NCBI GenBank assembly: GCA_002812745.2
Contig: NCSJ02000552.1
Location: 1 to 18,294, forward strand
Reading direction: 5' to 3'
DNA: 18,294 nt
Origin: Scytalidium lignicola
Taxonomy: Eukaryota > Ascomycota > Leotiomycetes
In this document: in pieces, positions 8,824 through 18,294 of the stretch
How the letters are laid out: every line of letters begins with the position of its first letter
Numbering within the stretch: position 1 is the first letter of the stretch
Notes under the pieces: generated by a model
Databases searched by the model: none
What the model was told of the DNA's origin: nothing
Seen by the model: only the letters and a program-made list of their open reading frames with translations
Translations under genes and position numbers: made by a program

Positions 8824-11800
8824 ATTTTTTTTGAAAAAAATCAATCAAACTGCTTTTTGTAATGAGAGATATCTTATTTTTATTTTCTTTATGTAATCCC
8901 TGCTTGGGCTGAATGTTTTCTCNTTTTTTTTTTTGCTCTACTTTTACCTACGTTTACTGTTGTTTTTCTAACTACAGATTGTATTTTATAAATTTATTCC
9001 CCTTTTAGGCTTTAGGCGATAGGGCTTCCTTCTGACTTGGAGGAACTTACGGTGCCTTTTCCCCTTCTTTTTTTTCTTTTTGGGGAAAGGGGGGTGGGCA
9101 TCGCTCACACATTCAACATAGATAGTATTGCAATTTTGGTTCTCGCTTCTTTCCTTACCTGATCGATCCTTTGAGATCAAAGAGAAGAAGCAAAAAAAAA
9201 AGTCTCCTGATTAACCAACCCATCAAGGGGGTTACTGTACCTTTCGAAACACACAAAGACAAAAACCAGGAGACCGAAAAATATCGTTCGTGTGACGTGG
9301 CTCGACATCATTGAAGAGAAGAGAACAGGCAGAAGCAGACAAGAAACGCGTCCTGCGTAAGGGTTAAAAAAAGAGAGAGGGAAAAAAAACACGGTGCTGA
9401 CCGCTCAATTGGAGCATCGAAAGAATCGGCACTTCTATTTGTTTTGTTTCAAGGCCTGAAACCAATCCACCTCATCCCCATCGGTTGGTGCCTCGTCATG
9501 CATAATTGCCGTTTTATATGCATTATGCGGGGAGCGCGTGATTGGAGATGGGACAGGCTCTCTTTTTTTGCCCCCAGCGCAATTTTTCCTTGTCAGAACC
9601 ATCACCCCCATTCTTTTTCACCTCCTTCAGCGTGCTCAGTAATCGAATAAGCTAACTGGACGGGAGGGCACGGGGATGTTGCCCTTGATTTTTTCTGATT
9701 CTTCATCAACAACAGACAACAACAGCACACCTTATCGATGTATCGTATGCAGGCAAGGGGGAGGGGGGGGTTATCCTTCCCCAGTGACAACAACCCAAGC
9801 CCATTTTCGTTTTCCGGTTGTTGTGTAACATATACACTTCACATGCACACATCTTCTCTCTTGCTTTTCATCCATACGCGCACACACACACAATACACAA
9901 AAAGACAAGGTGTGTGACAGGATGAATACTTACAACTGCCATACGGCCTTTTCCCCCAAGCCAATCGACCTCGGGGCGGTTAAGCTTCGATTGGTAATGT
10001 TTCCGCTTCAGGACCAGCTCACTGTGGCCCATTGACAGCCCTAGACGATGAACCCGTCCTCTTCCCGCCCCCTACAGGTAAGTACGGATGTAGAATTGTC
10101 CTGTTTTGCCCCTGTGCCTGCTTTTCGTAGCAGGGACCGGGCTTCTGGGATGGTCGCGATCGATCATCTGATAGGGCTACTCAAGTCCGAAAACGCCATT
10201 CTCGGCAGTTTCTTACTTGTAGGACCATCTGGAAGTCATTGGGCGGCGCACAGCACAGCACAGAGCTTGGGGCTTTTTTGTATGGTATGGTACGGTACTA
10301 GGTACCTGTACACAGTAGAAGGGGAGATGCTGGAGTTCCTTGTACAACCAACCACCGGAAATCAAGGAACCCGGTTTCCATTCGGACATACGAGGGACAA
10401 AATGAGTAAGGCGGGCATGTTGGTCGTGTCGTGTTCTGTATTATGTGTTGTCGGGCACTGATTTTTTTTGGTTGCGGTAAGTAGTGACACCGGCAAGTTC
10501 TTTTTCCGCGTTGTCTCTGAGAAATTGGGGAAGTGGAAAGAAAATTGCACGGTGGAATGCTGGTGCTATGGTACCGGTACCGGTATCAGAACTGTATTGT
10601 GTTGTACTATACTGTACTGTAATGTACAAGTGTAAATGGTAACATTGAAGTAGATCGGTAGTTGACTTTCGAAATCTGAGATGTAGGATCACCATCGGTA
10701 TGACATTATGTTGGCCATTAAATCATTTTTTCCACTCTCTTTTCTTTTCNTTTTCTTTTTTTGGGCAGCTTTCTTGCATCCGGGTTGATGTCCAGTCCCA
10801 ACTTTTTCTCTCGCGATCTTGCCAAAATAAAACTTATAAGTATGTTTATGTGGTGGTTGACGTTTCCCCAAGTCAAGTCAAGTCAACAGATCTTGTTCGT
10901 TCGCCTCATGATCGGCGCATAGCCACAAAGGGGTAACAACAAGAGTGAGGCTTGTTTTTATAGATTAACCTTTTTCTTGTGTACTTGTAGCAAGTTTTTT
11001 CCCTCCCTTCCTTTTCCCTTTCTCGAAACAAAAGTAAGTGTTGGCCTGGGTTAGAAAAAGGCGGAGAAGGGAAAGGGATGTCTCTGCCCCTCTCACGGGG
11101 CACAAACAACTTAGCCTATGTGGTTATTAGTGTCAGTTGTAGAAAAGTTGGAGTAAAAAGTCCTCATGTGACTTCTTTTTCAATAAAGTTCCAGACCCCC
11201 CCTCGTTGTTGTGGCTTTTCTGTGTTGTCGTTGTCGTCCTTGGCCCTGCCCGTCCACTCCCTTGGCTGTTGTGTAACACATAAGTTAGCCCCCCATAGCG
11301 ATCCAATTCATGCATTAATTCGAAATTGCCGCCCCATTTCTCGCTCGCCCGCTTAGCTTTGTGATCACGTTATCTTGAGCCTTCNTTTTTATTACTGTTA
11401 TGATTGGGAGAATTTTTCTTGTGTGACATCGGAATAATGCATCGGTACGCGAAGGTGTGTCTTGATCTTGTACGCTCCTAATTGCGTAATGCTCTTATGA
11501 AATCTAGATTCCTTGAGTATGGTTGCTGGGGCTTATCTCTTTTCTCATTTTTTTGCCCTATTTGAAAAACGAACGCTATTGCAGGGAATTTAACCTGGTC
11601 TTGCAGGTGAATGGACTGGTTATTTTATGATGTTTGTGTAGCCAAGAGGTGGCTTTAGATAAACCTTTCTGGCGATCATAGCCAGTTCGCTCTAAGAATA
11701 TTGTAATAGTGAAGAAAATATGATCTGATCGTAAATAATAATGCATAAAAATAGAAATATAGTATTTGACTTCAGATGATATCAAAAATCATAGGACGAA

Positions 11801-12032
11801 GGAGTAAGGTGTGGATGCCGTTTCCTGTTCCTGGGGGTGGCGACTGAGAAACCTGGCGTATTCCTTGCCCTGAAAACCCCTAAAACGTGAAAAAAAAGAA
11901 ACCGAGCGAGAGAGGTGCAAGTACGTAAGTACCTACAAGTTGTACTTTGCCATAGTTTTCGCGCGAGAAAAGAGAACAAAAAGCATTATAGAAACCCTCG
12001 AACTTACCATGGTCCTAGAATTGATACCTGAA
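8824..12032. other. Gene-free, low-complexity intergenic block
   Basis: After the transposon block the composition becomes ordinary. No protein family, tRNA or rRNA was recognised in either strand. The stretch is rich in pyrimidine and purine runs (for example 8918-8940, 9060-9090, 10735-10770), a (CA)6 run at 9881-9892, and small GGTACC/GTAC-type reiterations at 10281-10310 and 10565-10630. The longest open frame (10048-10461, +, 137 codons) lacks recognisable features and is crossed near its start by a perfect-looking CAG|GTAAGT junction at 10075-10083, so it could be an exon or untranslated leader. Single Ns beside T-runs occur at 8923, 10750 and 11385. Confidence 0.6.
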
Positions 12033-12121
12033 TTACCCAATTTGCGCTTCCTCTAGGTGGCGATGAAGTGAAGTCAACTTATGCTCTGAGACATCGACAG
12101 CCAGATGGACAAATTGGGTAA
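12033..12121. promoter_or_regulatory. 12-bp inverted repeat carrying two CCAAT boxes upstream of COX4
   Basis: TTACCCAATTTG at 12033-12044 is exactly complementary to CAAATTGGGTAA at 12110-12121, with a 65-bp spacer. Each arm contains a CCAAT box, on + at 12037-12041 and on minus (ATTGG) at 12113-12117. CCAAT boxes are bound by the HAP/CBC complex, a known activator of respiratory genes including COX4 in yeast. Placement 275-365 bp before the COX4 start is consistent with a promoter role, which is inferred. Confidence 0.5.
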
Positions 12122-12154
12122 ATGATAGGTAGCAGTGCTTCAAATGCCGATGAG

Positions 12155-12159
12155 CCAAT
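12155..12159 (+). promoter_or_regulatory. Third CCAAT box upstream of COX4
   Basis: GAGCCAATCAG carries a + strand CCAAT 237 bp before the last base ahead of the COX4 ATG. CCAAT followed by C with a purine-rich flank suits CCAAT-binding complex sites. Together with the two boxes in the inverted repeat it makes three within 125 bp. Confidence 0.5.
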
Positions 12160-12395
12160 CAGAAGCAGCCGTAAACTAATAAAAACTTTGGCCTGATTCC
12201 TATGGCCAAAACATAAACATAAGGTCAAAAAAAAGCACACCACCAGCACATGACTTAACACCTGAGGCACCAACGGCACTAAATTTCGGCTACGGGAATC
12301 AAACAACGAACGACGCTTGCTCTAGGAAACGACCTCAAGATCGTACCATCGCAAACCTTCCCTTCTCCCCCCTCTCAATATCAATTGAAGCCGCC

Positions 12396-13454
12396 ATGTT
12401 TCTCCAACGCTCAGCAATTGCTGCCGCTCGTCGAGTGGCATTCAAGCCAATCGTGGCTCGGAGCTTCTCAACCTCCATTGCCCGCCGTATGTGAAATTAT
12501 TCCGAACTCTCGCCCCATGCCACGCAAACACAAGGGATAACCCTCAATTGTTGTTTTTCTTGGTTTCAAAGAGAGAGAAGGCTAATTTATTCTTCGGTGA
12601 ATGCAATAGGAGAAGAGACTAAGGTCAAGAAATTCCAAGGTGCGAAAGATTGAGAGCATAGCTCCCCCCCCTCTAGCTCCGGGTTGGTGGAATTAGATCG
12701 GGATTGATGGATGGAATTGATTGTATATTTTCGAGAGCTTTGGAAAGCTGATGATGCCACTTCTATTCTATTACAGAAATCAAGAACGAAGATGACCTTC
12801 TCCCCGCCGGAGCTCCCGTAGGCACCGTGCCCACCGATTTAGATCAAGCGACTGGTCTCGAACGTTTGGAGATTCTCGGAAAGATGCAAGGTGTCGATGT
12901 CTTTGATATGAAGCCGTTGGACGCTTCCCGAAGAGGTACGAACCAAAACACACATATAACCTTTTTTGTTTTCCGAGTCGTGAATTTGGGTTTCATTGAA
13001 TGATTGCAAAAGAACGATGGATGTTTTTTGGAATAAGGAAGATTTGCGATTTTTTTGTATTTGGCTAATCTAATTGAAAACCATGTGCAGGTACTCTCCA
13101 GGACCCGATCATGGTCAGGTCTTTCGGCGATGAGCAATTCGCTGGCTGCACCGGCTACCCGGCTGACTCACACGTGGTTCATTGGTTAAGAGTATGTATT
13201 CCCTTTTTCTTTTTTGACAGATCACAGATCTGTCTACCATCATTCGTTTTTGACAAAGGTTCCTCTTGCTCACATATATCACCTAGATGAACCGTGAACG
13301 TCCTGTCGAACGCTGCCCCGAATGTGGTAGCGTGTACAAGATGGACTACGTGGGTCCAACTGAGGATGCCCATGACCATGGCCACCATGACCACCACGCG
13401 GCGCCCGAAGAGCCCAAGACATTTGCCGACTTCGTTCGTCCCGAATACCACTAA
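12396..13454 (+). CDS. COX4: Cytochrome c oxidase subunit 4 (zinc-binding, mammalian COX5B type)
   Basis: This nuclear gene encodes a structural subunit of respiratory complex IV in the inner mitochondrial membrane, on the matrix side. Five exons are 12396-12486, 12610-12639, 12777-12935, 13091-13191 and 13287-13454. All introns are GT-AG (123, 137, 155 and 95 bp) and the spliced product is 182 residues. Residues 1-31 form an Arg/Ala/Ser-rich mitochondrial presequence (MFLQRSAIAAARR, ARSFSTS). The family core follows: GTVPTDLDQATGLERLE, FDMKPLDASRRGT, then GCTGYPADSH and RCPECGSVYKMDYVG. Zinc ligands expected from yeast Cox4 are present as C113, H121, C137 and C140. The ATG has a strong context (GCCGCCATG). 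Exon 2 is only 30 bp. A His/Asp-rich insert (about residues 151-161) precedes the conserved PKTFADFV end. The splice model is by eye, but every junction keeps the frame and the family alignment. Confidence 0.93.
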
Positions 13455-14048
13455 TTCCTCCCAGCTGTAATTTTGGAAGTAGATGGGGTGCTCGCTTGCC
13501 AAGATTATATATATATGTAGTATAGCAGTCAACTAAAGAGCTTTCACTGGTTTTCTAGTTCCTTACAAAGTCATGCAAATTAAATTAATGGTATCACTGT
13601 GCTCATGTTTTTATTTTTTAGTAAGAACGCTTCTATGATTTGCATCGACTGATCTACACGGCATAAACTAGTCTCAAAGGACTAGTTTTACTGCTGGTTT
13701 TTTTCCCCATGAGCTAATTGCTCACCCACATAACATAGCAGACGTGAAAACTCAAGTCTGCTGTNAAAAAATAAAAAGAGGTAGCAAGAGCCACCCTCCA
13801 TGCAATAATTAATTATCCTTCATGAACCGTCGTAAAGTGGGTATATGTGCAGCCGTAATCCCAAACCAAGCTGAGTAATGGATGAGAATGCAGCAAAGTC
13901 CACCACCGAACTCAACTACCTATTATTTCCAGAACTCTAAAAAAACTCGGTTTGAGGTCTAGGAGGCCAAATGTTGTTGTAATACAAACCAAGTAGATAT
14001 TCTACCCACAAGGGAAGAAATATCCTTCTGTAACGTATATAAAGCCTG
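13455..14048. other. Convergent intergenic spacer with two hairpins
   Basis: COX4 (+) and the ABC transporter gene (minus) end toward each other across 594 bp. Two perfect inverted repeats could fold. One is a 9-bp stem at 13665-13673 and 13680-13688 (AAACTAGTC/GACTAGTTT) with a 6-nt loop. The other is a 7-bp stem at 13737-13743 and 13756-13762 (AGCAGAC/GTCTGCT) with a 12-nt loop, directly followed by an N and an A-run at 13765. Fungal 3' ends do not depend on hairpins, so these are structural observations and not called terminators. An (AT)-rich run at 13506-13516 lies in the COX4 3' flank. No gene is seen. Confidence 0.5.
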
Positions 14049-17000
14049 TTAGGAGCTTCTTGGTGTGACAGTCTCATTGTGCGGATGTTCACGTGTCGAG
14101 CTGTGTTCCCTGACACCGGGTTCCGAATCACCGCTAGATGATCCAGTGTCATCCTCAAAAGATCGTCTTCCACCGCCGCCCCGATGCTGGACATCGCAAG
14201 AGTGCGTTGCTCCTAGATCTTCCTGACCATGATCAAGTGCTGCCGGTGCAACACTCGATCCTGTCCTTGATCCTGCTAGAGTCGTACTACTTCGATTATC
14301 CGTTTCGTTATCACTAACTTCAGCACTATGCGCACCATCATGTCCCGAGCTGCCAGGCATCTTCAATGCTACTTCTCTCAACGCATTAGCTTTAGCCATC
14401 ATCAGAGCTGCTTCATCAGCAGCACGCTCTGCTCTAATTTGCTTCCTCCACATGGTAGCATATCGGCCCTTTTTGGCAAGAAGCTCGTCATGGGTACCGG
14501 ATTCAGCGACTTCTCCATGGTCAAGGACAAGAATTTGATCAGCATTGGTAATTGTGGATAGGCGATGGCTAAATAAGCACGTTAGCTAGCGTAAAGAAAG
14601 ACGANTTTTTTTTTACAAGTCGTGGTGAACTTACGCAATGACAAGCATAGTACGTCCCTCTGACAAGGTTGTCAAAGCTCTTTGAATATTTTGTTCGGTC
14701 GTGGAATCTAAAGCGGCGGTAGCTTCATCCAACATAATGATCCGAGGGTTCTTGAGAATAGTTCGCGCAATGGCCACTCTCTGTTTTTCACCGCCACTTA
14801 GACGTAGACCACGCTCACCGACCTTCGTATTGTAACGATCGGGGAAGGCCATGATCTTGTCATGTATTGATGCTGCCCGACAGGCGGCATACACTTCCTC
14901 ATCCGTCGCATTCTGGTTTGCGTACTTCAGGTTATACATGAGAGTTTCGTTGAACAAGACCGTGTCCTGCGGTACAACACCAATATGGCGGCGAAGAGAG
15001 TCAATCTTAATATCCTTGACATCATTTCCGTCAATCTGGATGCTGCCATCCTGAGCATTGTAAAATCGGAATAGCAGTCTGAAGACGGTTGACTTTCCTC
15101 CTCCAGATTCGCCAACAAGGGCCGTGGTGGTTCCGGGATTGCAGTTGAAGCTTAGATTCTCCAAGGCTGGCTTTCGTTGATCATAGGCAAACTTGACATT
15201 CTGAAACGTGATTTGGCCTTCACAGGTGGGCATGTCACGAGATTCTGGAGAGTCAACGACAGTTGGCTGCTCTTTGAACAACTCCAAAAGCCGCTCTCCA
15301 CTAATCATGGCATTCTGCACGCTTCGATAAAATGTGCCAAAGTAGTTCAGTGGGATTTGAAGTTGAGACATGTAAGTGATCAAGGTCACAAAGTCGCCGA
15401 CCTTCCGTACTCCTATTGTGACTTGATATGCAGCAATGAAGGAGGTAATCAGAAGACCAGACATAAAAACCAAATGCTGAGTGACATTCAGTATATTCAG
15501 AGAAAGGGTAACCTTGTATTCTGCCTCTTGGTATGCAGTCACGGATTGACGGTATCGCTCGAACTCATATGATTCTGCATTGAAATACTTCACCGTCTCA
15601 TAAGACATAATCGAGTCATTCTTGACAGCCTCTGATTCTCGGTCGAGATTTTGTTGCTCACGGCGATATTCACCACGCCATTGAGCAAGCCGGATAGTAA
15701 TGTAGAGGTACGAAAAGGTGACTATACCAATGACAAGGGCGTAATACGCATCGAAGGCGAACGCGAAGTATCCCACGGCCACTCCAAGATCAAAGAGCAT
15801 TGGGAGAACTTGAAATGTGACTTGTTCCAGAAAGTTGTTGATGGCATTTCCTTTGTTCAGAGCTGAAAGGACCTCTCCGGTGCGTTTTCCAAGGTGGAAA
15901 TCCAGACTGAGACTATGGACGTGCTCGAAAGATGCTGTTGTCAAAGCCTTGTAGGAGTATTGCGAGATGGGAATCCAGAGGACTGATCTGGTGGCGCCAA
16001 TTATTCCCGAGGTACCTTGTAGGAGCTTATAGACCACCAGGAGAGCGATAGAAAACCATGGCATACCAATCCTTTCTCCATCATCACCAGACAACTTGTT
16101 GGTGACTATACCAATCTGCAAAGGCAGCAGAATGTTTACCAGTCTTTGCAGGATCACAAGACCAAAACAGATAAGAACGATGATTTTCAGCCTTCTCGAT
16201 TTGCTTGGCCAAAGGTAAGGGAAAAAGACAGAAAATGTGGCCAAATATTCCCACCAGGTCCGCTTTGGGATAGTCGTTGGTCGATAGAATGCAGCTTGCT
16301 CGGCAGGTCCCGAGTAACCACCGTCTTCAACGTTTGTCGAGGCATATCCGTTCCGAGCACTTCCATTCCCATGGACGCTCCCATTTCCATTTGCGGAGCC
16401 AAGGAGTGGACTATTTTCATCCGCGAGCCTCTCCTCTTTGATTCTTCTCTGGGACCTTTCCCATGAGCAGAACACATAGAAGATGACTAGGAAAATCAGG
16501 TCCAACAGCCGGACGGCATCAACCGTAATTTCGACGATTTCCCATTCCGTAGGCTTCTTATGAACGGTACCGGATTGGAGAAGGTCCACATCCCTATGCG
16601 GCGAGGTATAATATGCCAACGAAGCTCCTAGGAGGATAATTTCAGCAACAAGTCCAGATACCCACGTAAGCTGATGTGCCAGCGTTGGAGAAGGGGATGT
16701 ATCGATCAGGGAGATGAGCAGGAGACAGTAAACGAATGCGGAGCCACAGACATAAATCTTTGAAAGAGGTCATAATGGTTAGCAGATGCCTTTAAAAATA
16801 AAATTGAATTGCACCTATCTTCTGGGGACAAAGATATTTGAGAAACTCACAGCGGTAGCTTCGCCACACCACCAACCATTATGGTGCTCAGTGAGGGCGT
16901 GGATTATGATGTTTATTGCATTTCCGATGAAGGTGGAAATCAAAGCAGCCGAAGCCCATCGAAAAACAGCTTTCTGAGGACTGCTGAAATCTTGCTGCTT

Positions 17001-17249
17001 TTTCTTGTCCTTGGATTTGTTGGCTCTTCGAGGCAGAGGCTTGCCACCCGGGCCCGTCACCACTGGCTGGCTGGATTCCTTGAAAGTTTGCGAAGAGCGA
17101 ATGCTGTCGACGGTGAAGACAGTGATGAAGATGATCAAGAGAACCCAGGGGTAGCAGAAGTGTATGCGATCCAGTATGGTGGTCGTGATGCGGTCGTATG
17201 CCACCACGGAGCCAGCGCCGCCCGCCGCCTGGATGTATTCACCTGCCAT
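14049..17249 (-). CDS. hmt1: Vacuolar half-ABC transporter, Hmt1/ABCB6 family (heavy metal tolerance)
   Basis: Three exons on the minus strand, 17249-16851, 16757-14635 and 14568-14049, join across GT-AG introns of 93 and 66 bp to give 1013 residues. The start chosen is the ATG at 17249 ([11 protein letters not shown]), because the codon 21 bp upstream is GTG. Five hydrophobic segments near residues 34-49, 99-119, 134-151, 165-184 and 218-232 form the extra N-terminal domain typical of Hmt1. A Gly/Asn/Ser linker (252-271) and a six-helix ABC membrane domain (about 310-620) follow. The nucleotide-binding domain has Walker [10 protein letters not shown] (682-690), Q-loop Q730, signature LSGGEKQ (786-792), Walker B IIMLDE (D810, E811) and switch His842 in VIAHRLST, restored by splicing. 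Family members such as S. pombe Hmt1 (about 830 residues) move thiol-bound metals into the vacuole. The length excess is partly a low-complexity tail (about 911-1013). An N lies inside the second intron. Confidence 0.92.
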
Positions 17250-18294
17250 TACCGTTGTGATTTGTATCACTTCCAGGGTCCTCCTACCCTCGACAGAATT
17301 TCGTGCTGGACCGCGATCGTGAGCTGATCATGGCCCATTCACTAGGGGATGAACTGGGGATATCAATGTTCCAGCAGATGGCGAAGCACTCGCGGCCTCG
17401 GTTCGTTCAAGTTGCCACTGGGGAGATCACAAGATGTTGTCAGCAGCTGAACGAGGACTCGGGTGCTTGCTTCTGATCGTCGTTGGCTGTGGTCTTCAAC
17501 AGCAGCTTGGTACACCGATATAGAATGCGAGCTGCCGGGCTGCAAAAGAGTGGATGACGGCCGTGGGTGGGACGACCTCGAGGAGGAGACTCGAAGGTAC
17601 AATGGGAAGCGATTGAAGGGGGAAAAACGAGAGAAGCAGAGCACGCGGATCTTCAATCTTATCGATGGAGGGGCTTCCCACTGGCCCAAATGAATGGCTT
17701 GACGGGCGAGGAAAGACTCGAATCTGCACGAAGTCCCGGGGATCTCGCAGGTTATGGCCACTCCTCCACGGATGGACCAAAGATGAAGCTTTGAGAAAGG
17801 TTTGCAGGTATGCGAGAGCGTGGGAAAGTCGTGAGTGGTCCAGAGTCGCCATGCACTCTCTTTTCCAGCATCTCACCGCCTTCCGCTTGCAGACTGCAGA
17901 CGCCATTTAGCGTCTGTGGTAGCGCTCCAGAACAGCCTGGTCTCCAGGGGTGGTTCGAGATTCACCCTAGGGGAGAACGCCCCAAAAAAAGCATGCGGCA
18001 GGTCGTAGGGGATAATCACACATACGGTACACACACGAAACTCAGTCCGGATCTGCCGCACCCGCATCCCTTTTTCTTCTTTTCTCATACAGTACTGTGC
18101 TTCCAGCATGCAGATGCATGTCCTTAATCAAGCATGCGAGCGAGATCCTTTTTTGTTTTTTGTTATCCCATTCTTTTGGCGGGCAATGGTGGTGTTGCTC
18201 TGACCCCGAATCTGGGTCGCTACCGGGGGCGCGCGCATCGCTGGACCCTGGGCTGGTTGTGAGTGACCATGGGGGGGCCTGGGCCTGGACTCGA
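17250..18294. promoter_or_regulatory. Upstream region of the hmt1-type gene
   Basis: About 1 kb precedes the transporter start and should contain its promoter and leader. Several overlapping frames of 75-136 codons run through it on both strands, but none shows a recognisable domain and they mutually overlap, as expected of GC-balanced noncoding DNA. Three AGGGG motifs (17946-17950, 17969-17973, 18007-18011), which read CCCCT in the gene's direction, sit about 700-760 bp upstream and resemble stress response elements. The extreme right end is very G/C-rich (18225-18294). No TATA box is convincingly placed. Confidence 0.4.

Noticed and set aside
12844..13532. Minus-strand frames of 97 and 117 codons
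   Set aside because: They are shadows of COX4 exons 3-5 and the introns. The + strand carries the conserved protein.
14851..16466. Plus-strand frames of 67-131 codons across the transporter
   Set aside because: They lie opposite the ABC transporter exon with its complete Walker A, signature and Walker B motifs and have no features of their own.
17249..17270. Earlier start for the transporter at 17270
   Set aside because: The codon there is GTG. The first in-frame ATG is at 17249 and fits the family's N-terminus.
17901..17985. tRNA-like motifs (TGGTAGCGC and GGTTCGAGATTC)
   Set aside because: The B-box lacks the final CC, and no acceptor or anticodon stem closes around them.
17363..18127. 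Overlapping frames of 75-136 codons on both strands upstream of the transporter
   Set aside because: They overlap each other in several frames, lack domains or splice-supported continuation, and are expected by chance in GC-balanced DNA.

Overview
The window reads as nuclear DNA of a filamentous ascomycete (Pezizomycotina). Two protein genes have short GT-AG introns (66-155 bp). The left half is an extremely AT-rich retrotransposon graveyard whose lesions are C-to-T and G-to-A transitions, the pattern expected from repeat-induced point mutation (RIP). The two host proteins would suit Leotiomycetes or a related class, but that is an impression and not a demonstration.

Positions 1-8823 are all transposon relic, in three pieces on the + strand. 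(A) 1-1309 is the 3' end of a Ty3/gypsy chromovirus: integrase tail with chromodomain, an antisense ORF with a Zn2Cys6-like cysteine pattern, a polypurine tract and a 397-bp LTR. (B) 1310 to about 5340 is a Ty1/copia element with protease, integrase, reverse transcriptase and RNase H still readable through many stops. Its gag is cut short where LTR A begins, which suggests A inserted into it. (C) About 5585-8823 is the 5' part of a second Ty3/gypsy element (gag, protease, RT, start of RNase H). It breaks off abruptly at 8823.

Base composition changes sharply at 8823/8824. Positions 8824-12395 are about 3.6 kb of normal-composition, low-complexity DNA with no gene I can support. COX4 follows (12396-13454, +, five exons), encoding the zinc-binding cytochrome c oxidase subunit. 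It is preceded by three CCAAT boxes, two of them forming a 12-bp inverted repeat. A convergent 594-bp spacer with two small hairpins separates it from a large minus-strand gene (17249-14049, three exons) for an Hmt1/ABCB6-type vacuolar half-ABC transporter. The last kilobase is that gene's upstream region.

The two host genes share no obvious pathway: one is respiratory-chain housekeeping and the other heavy-metal/thiol-conjugate transport. The most unusual item is the antisense Zn2Cys6-like ORF inside gypsy A. Several single Ns beside homopolymers look like unresolved run lengths and locally shift reading frames.
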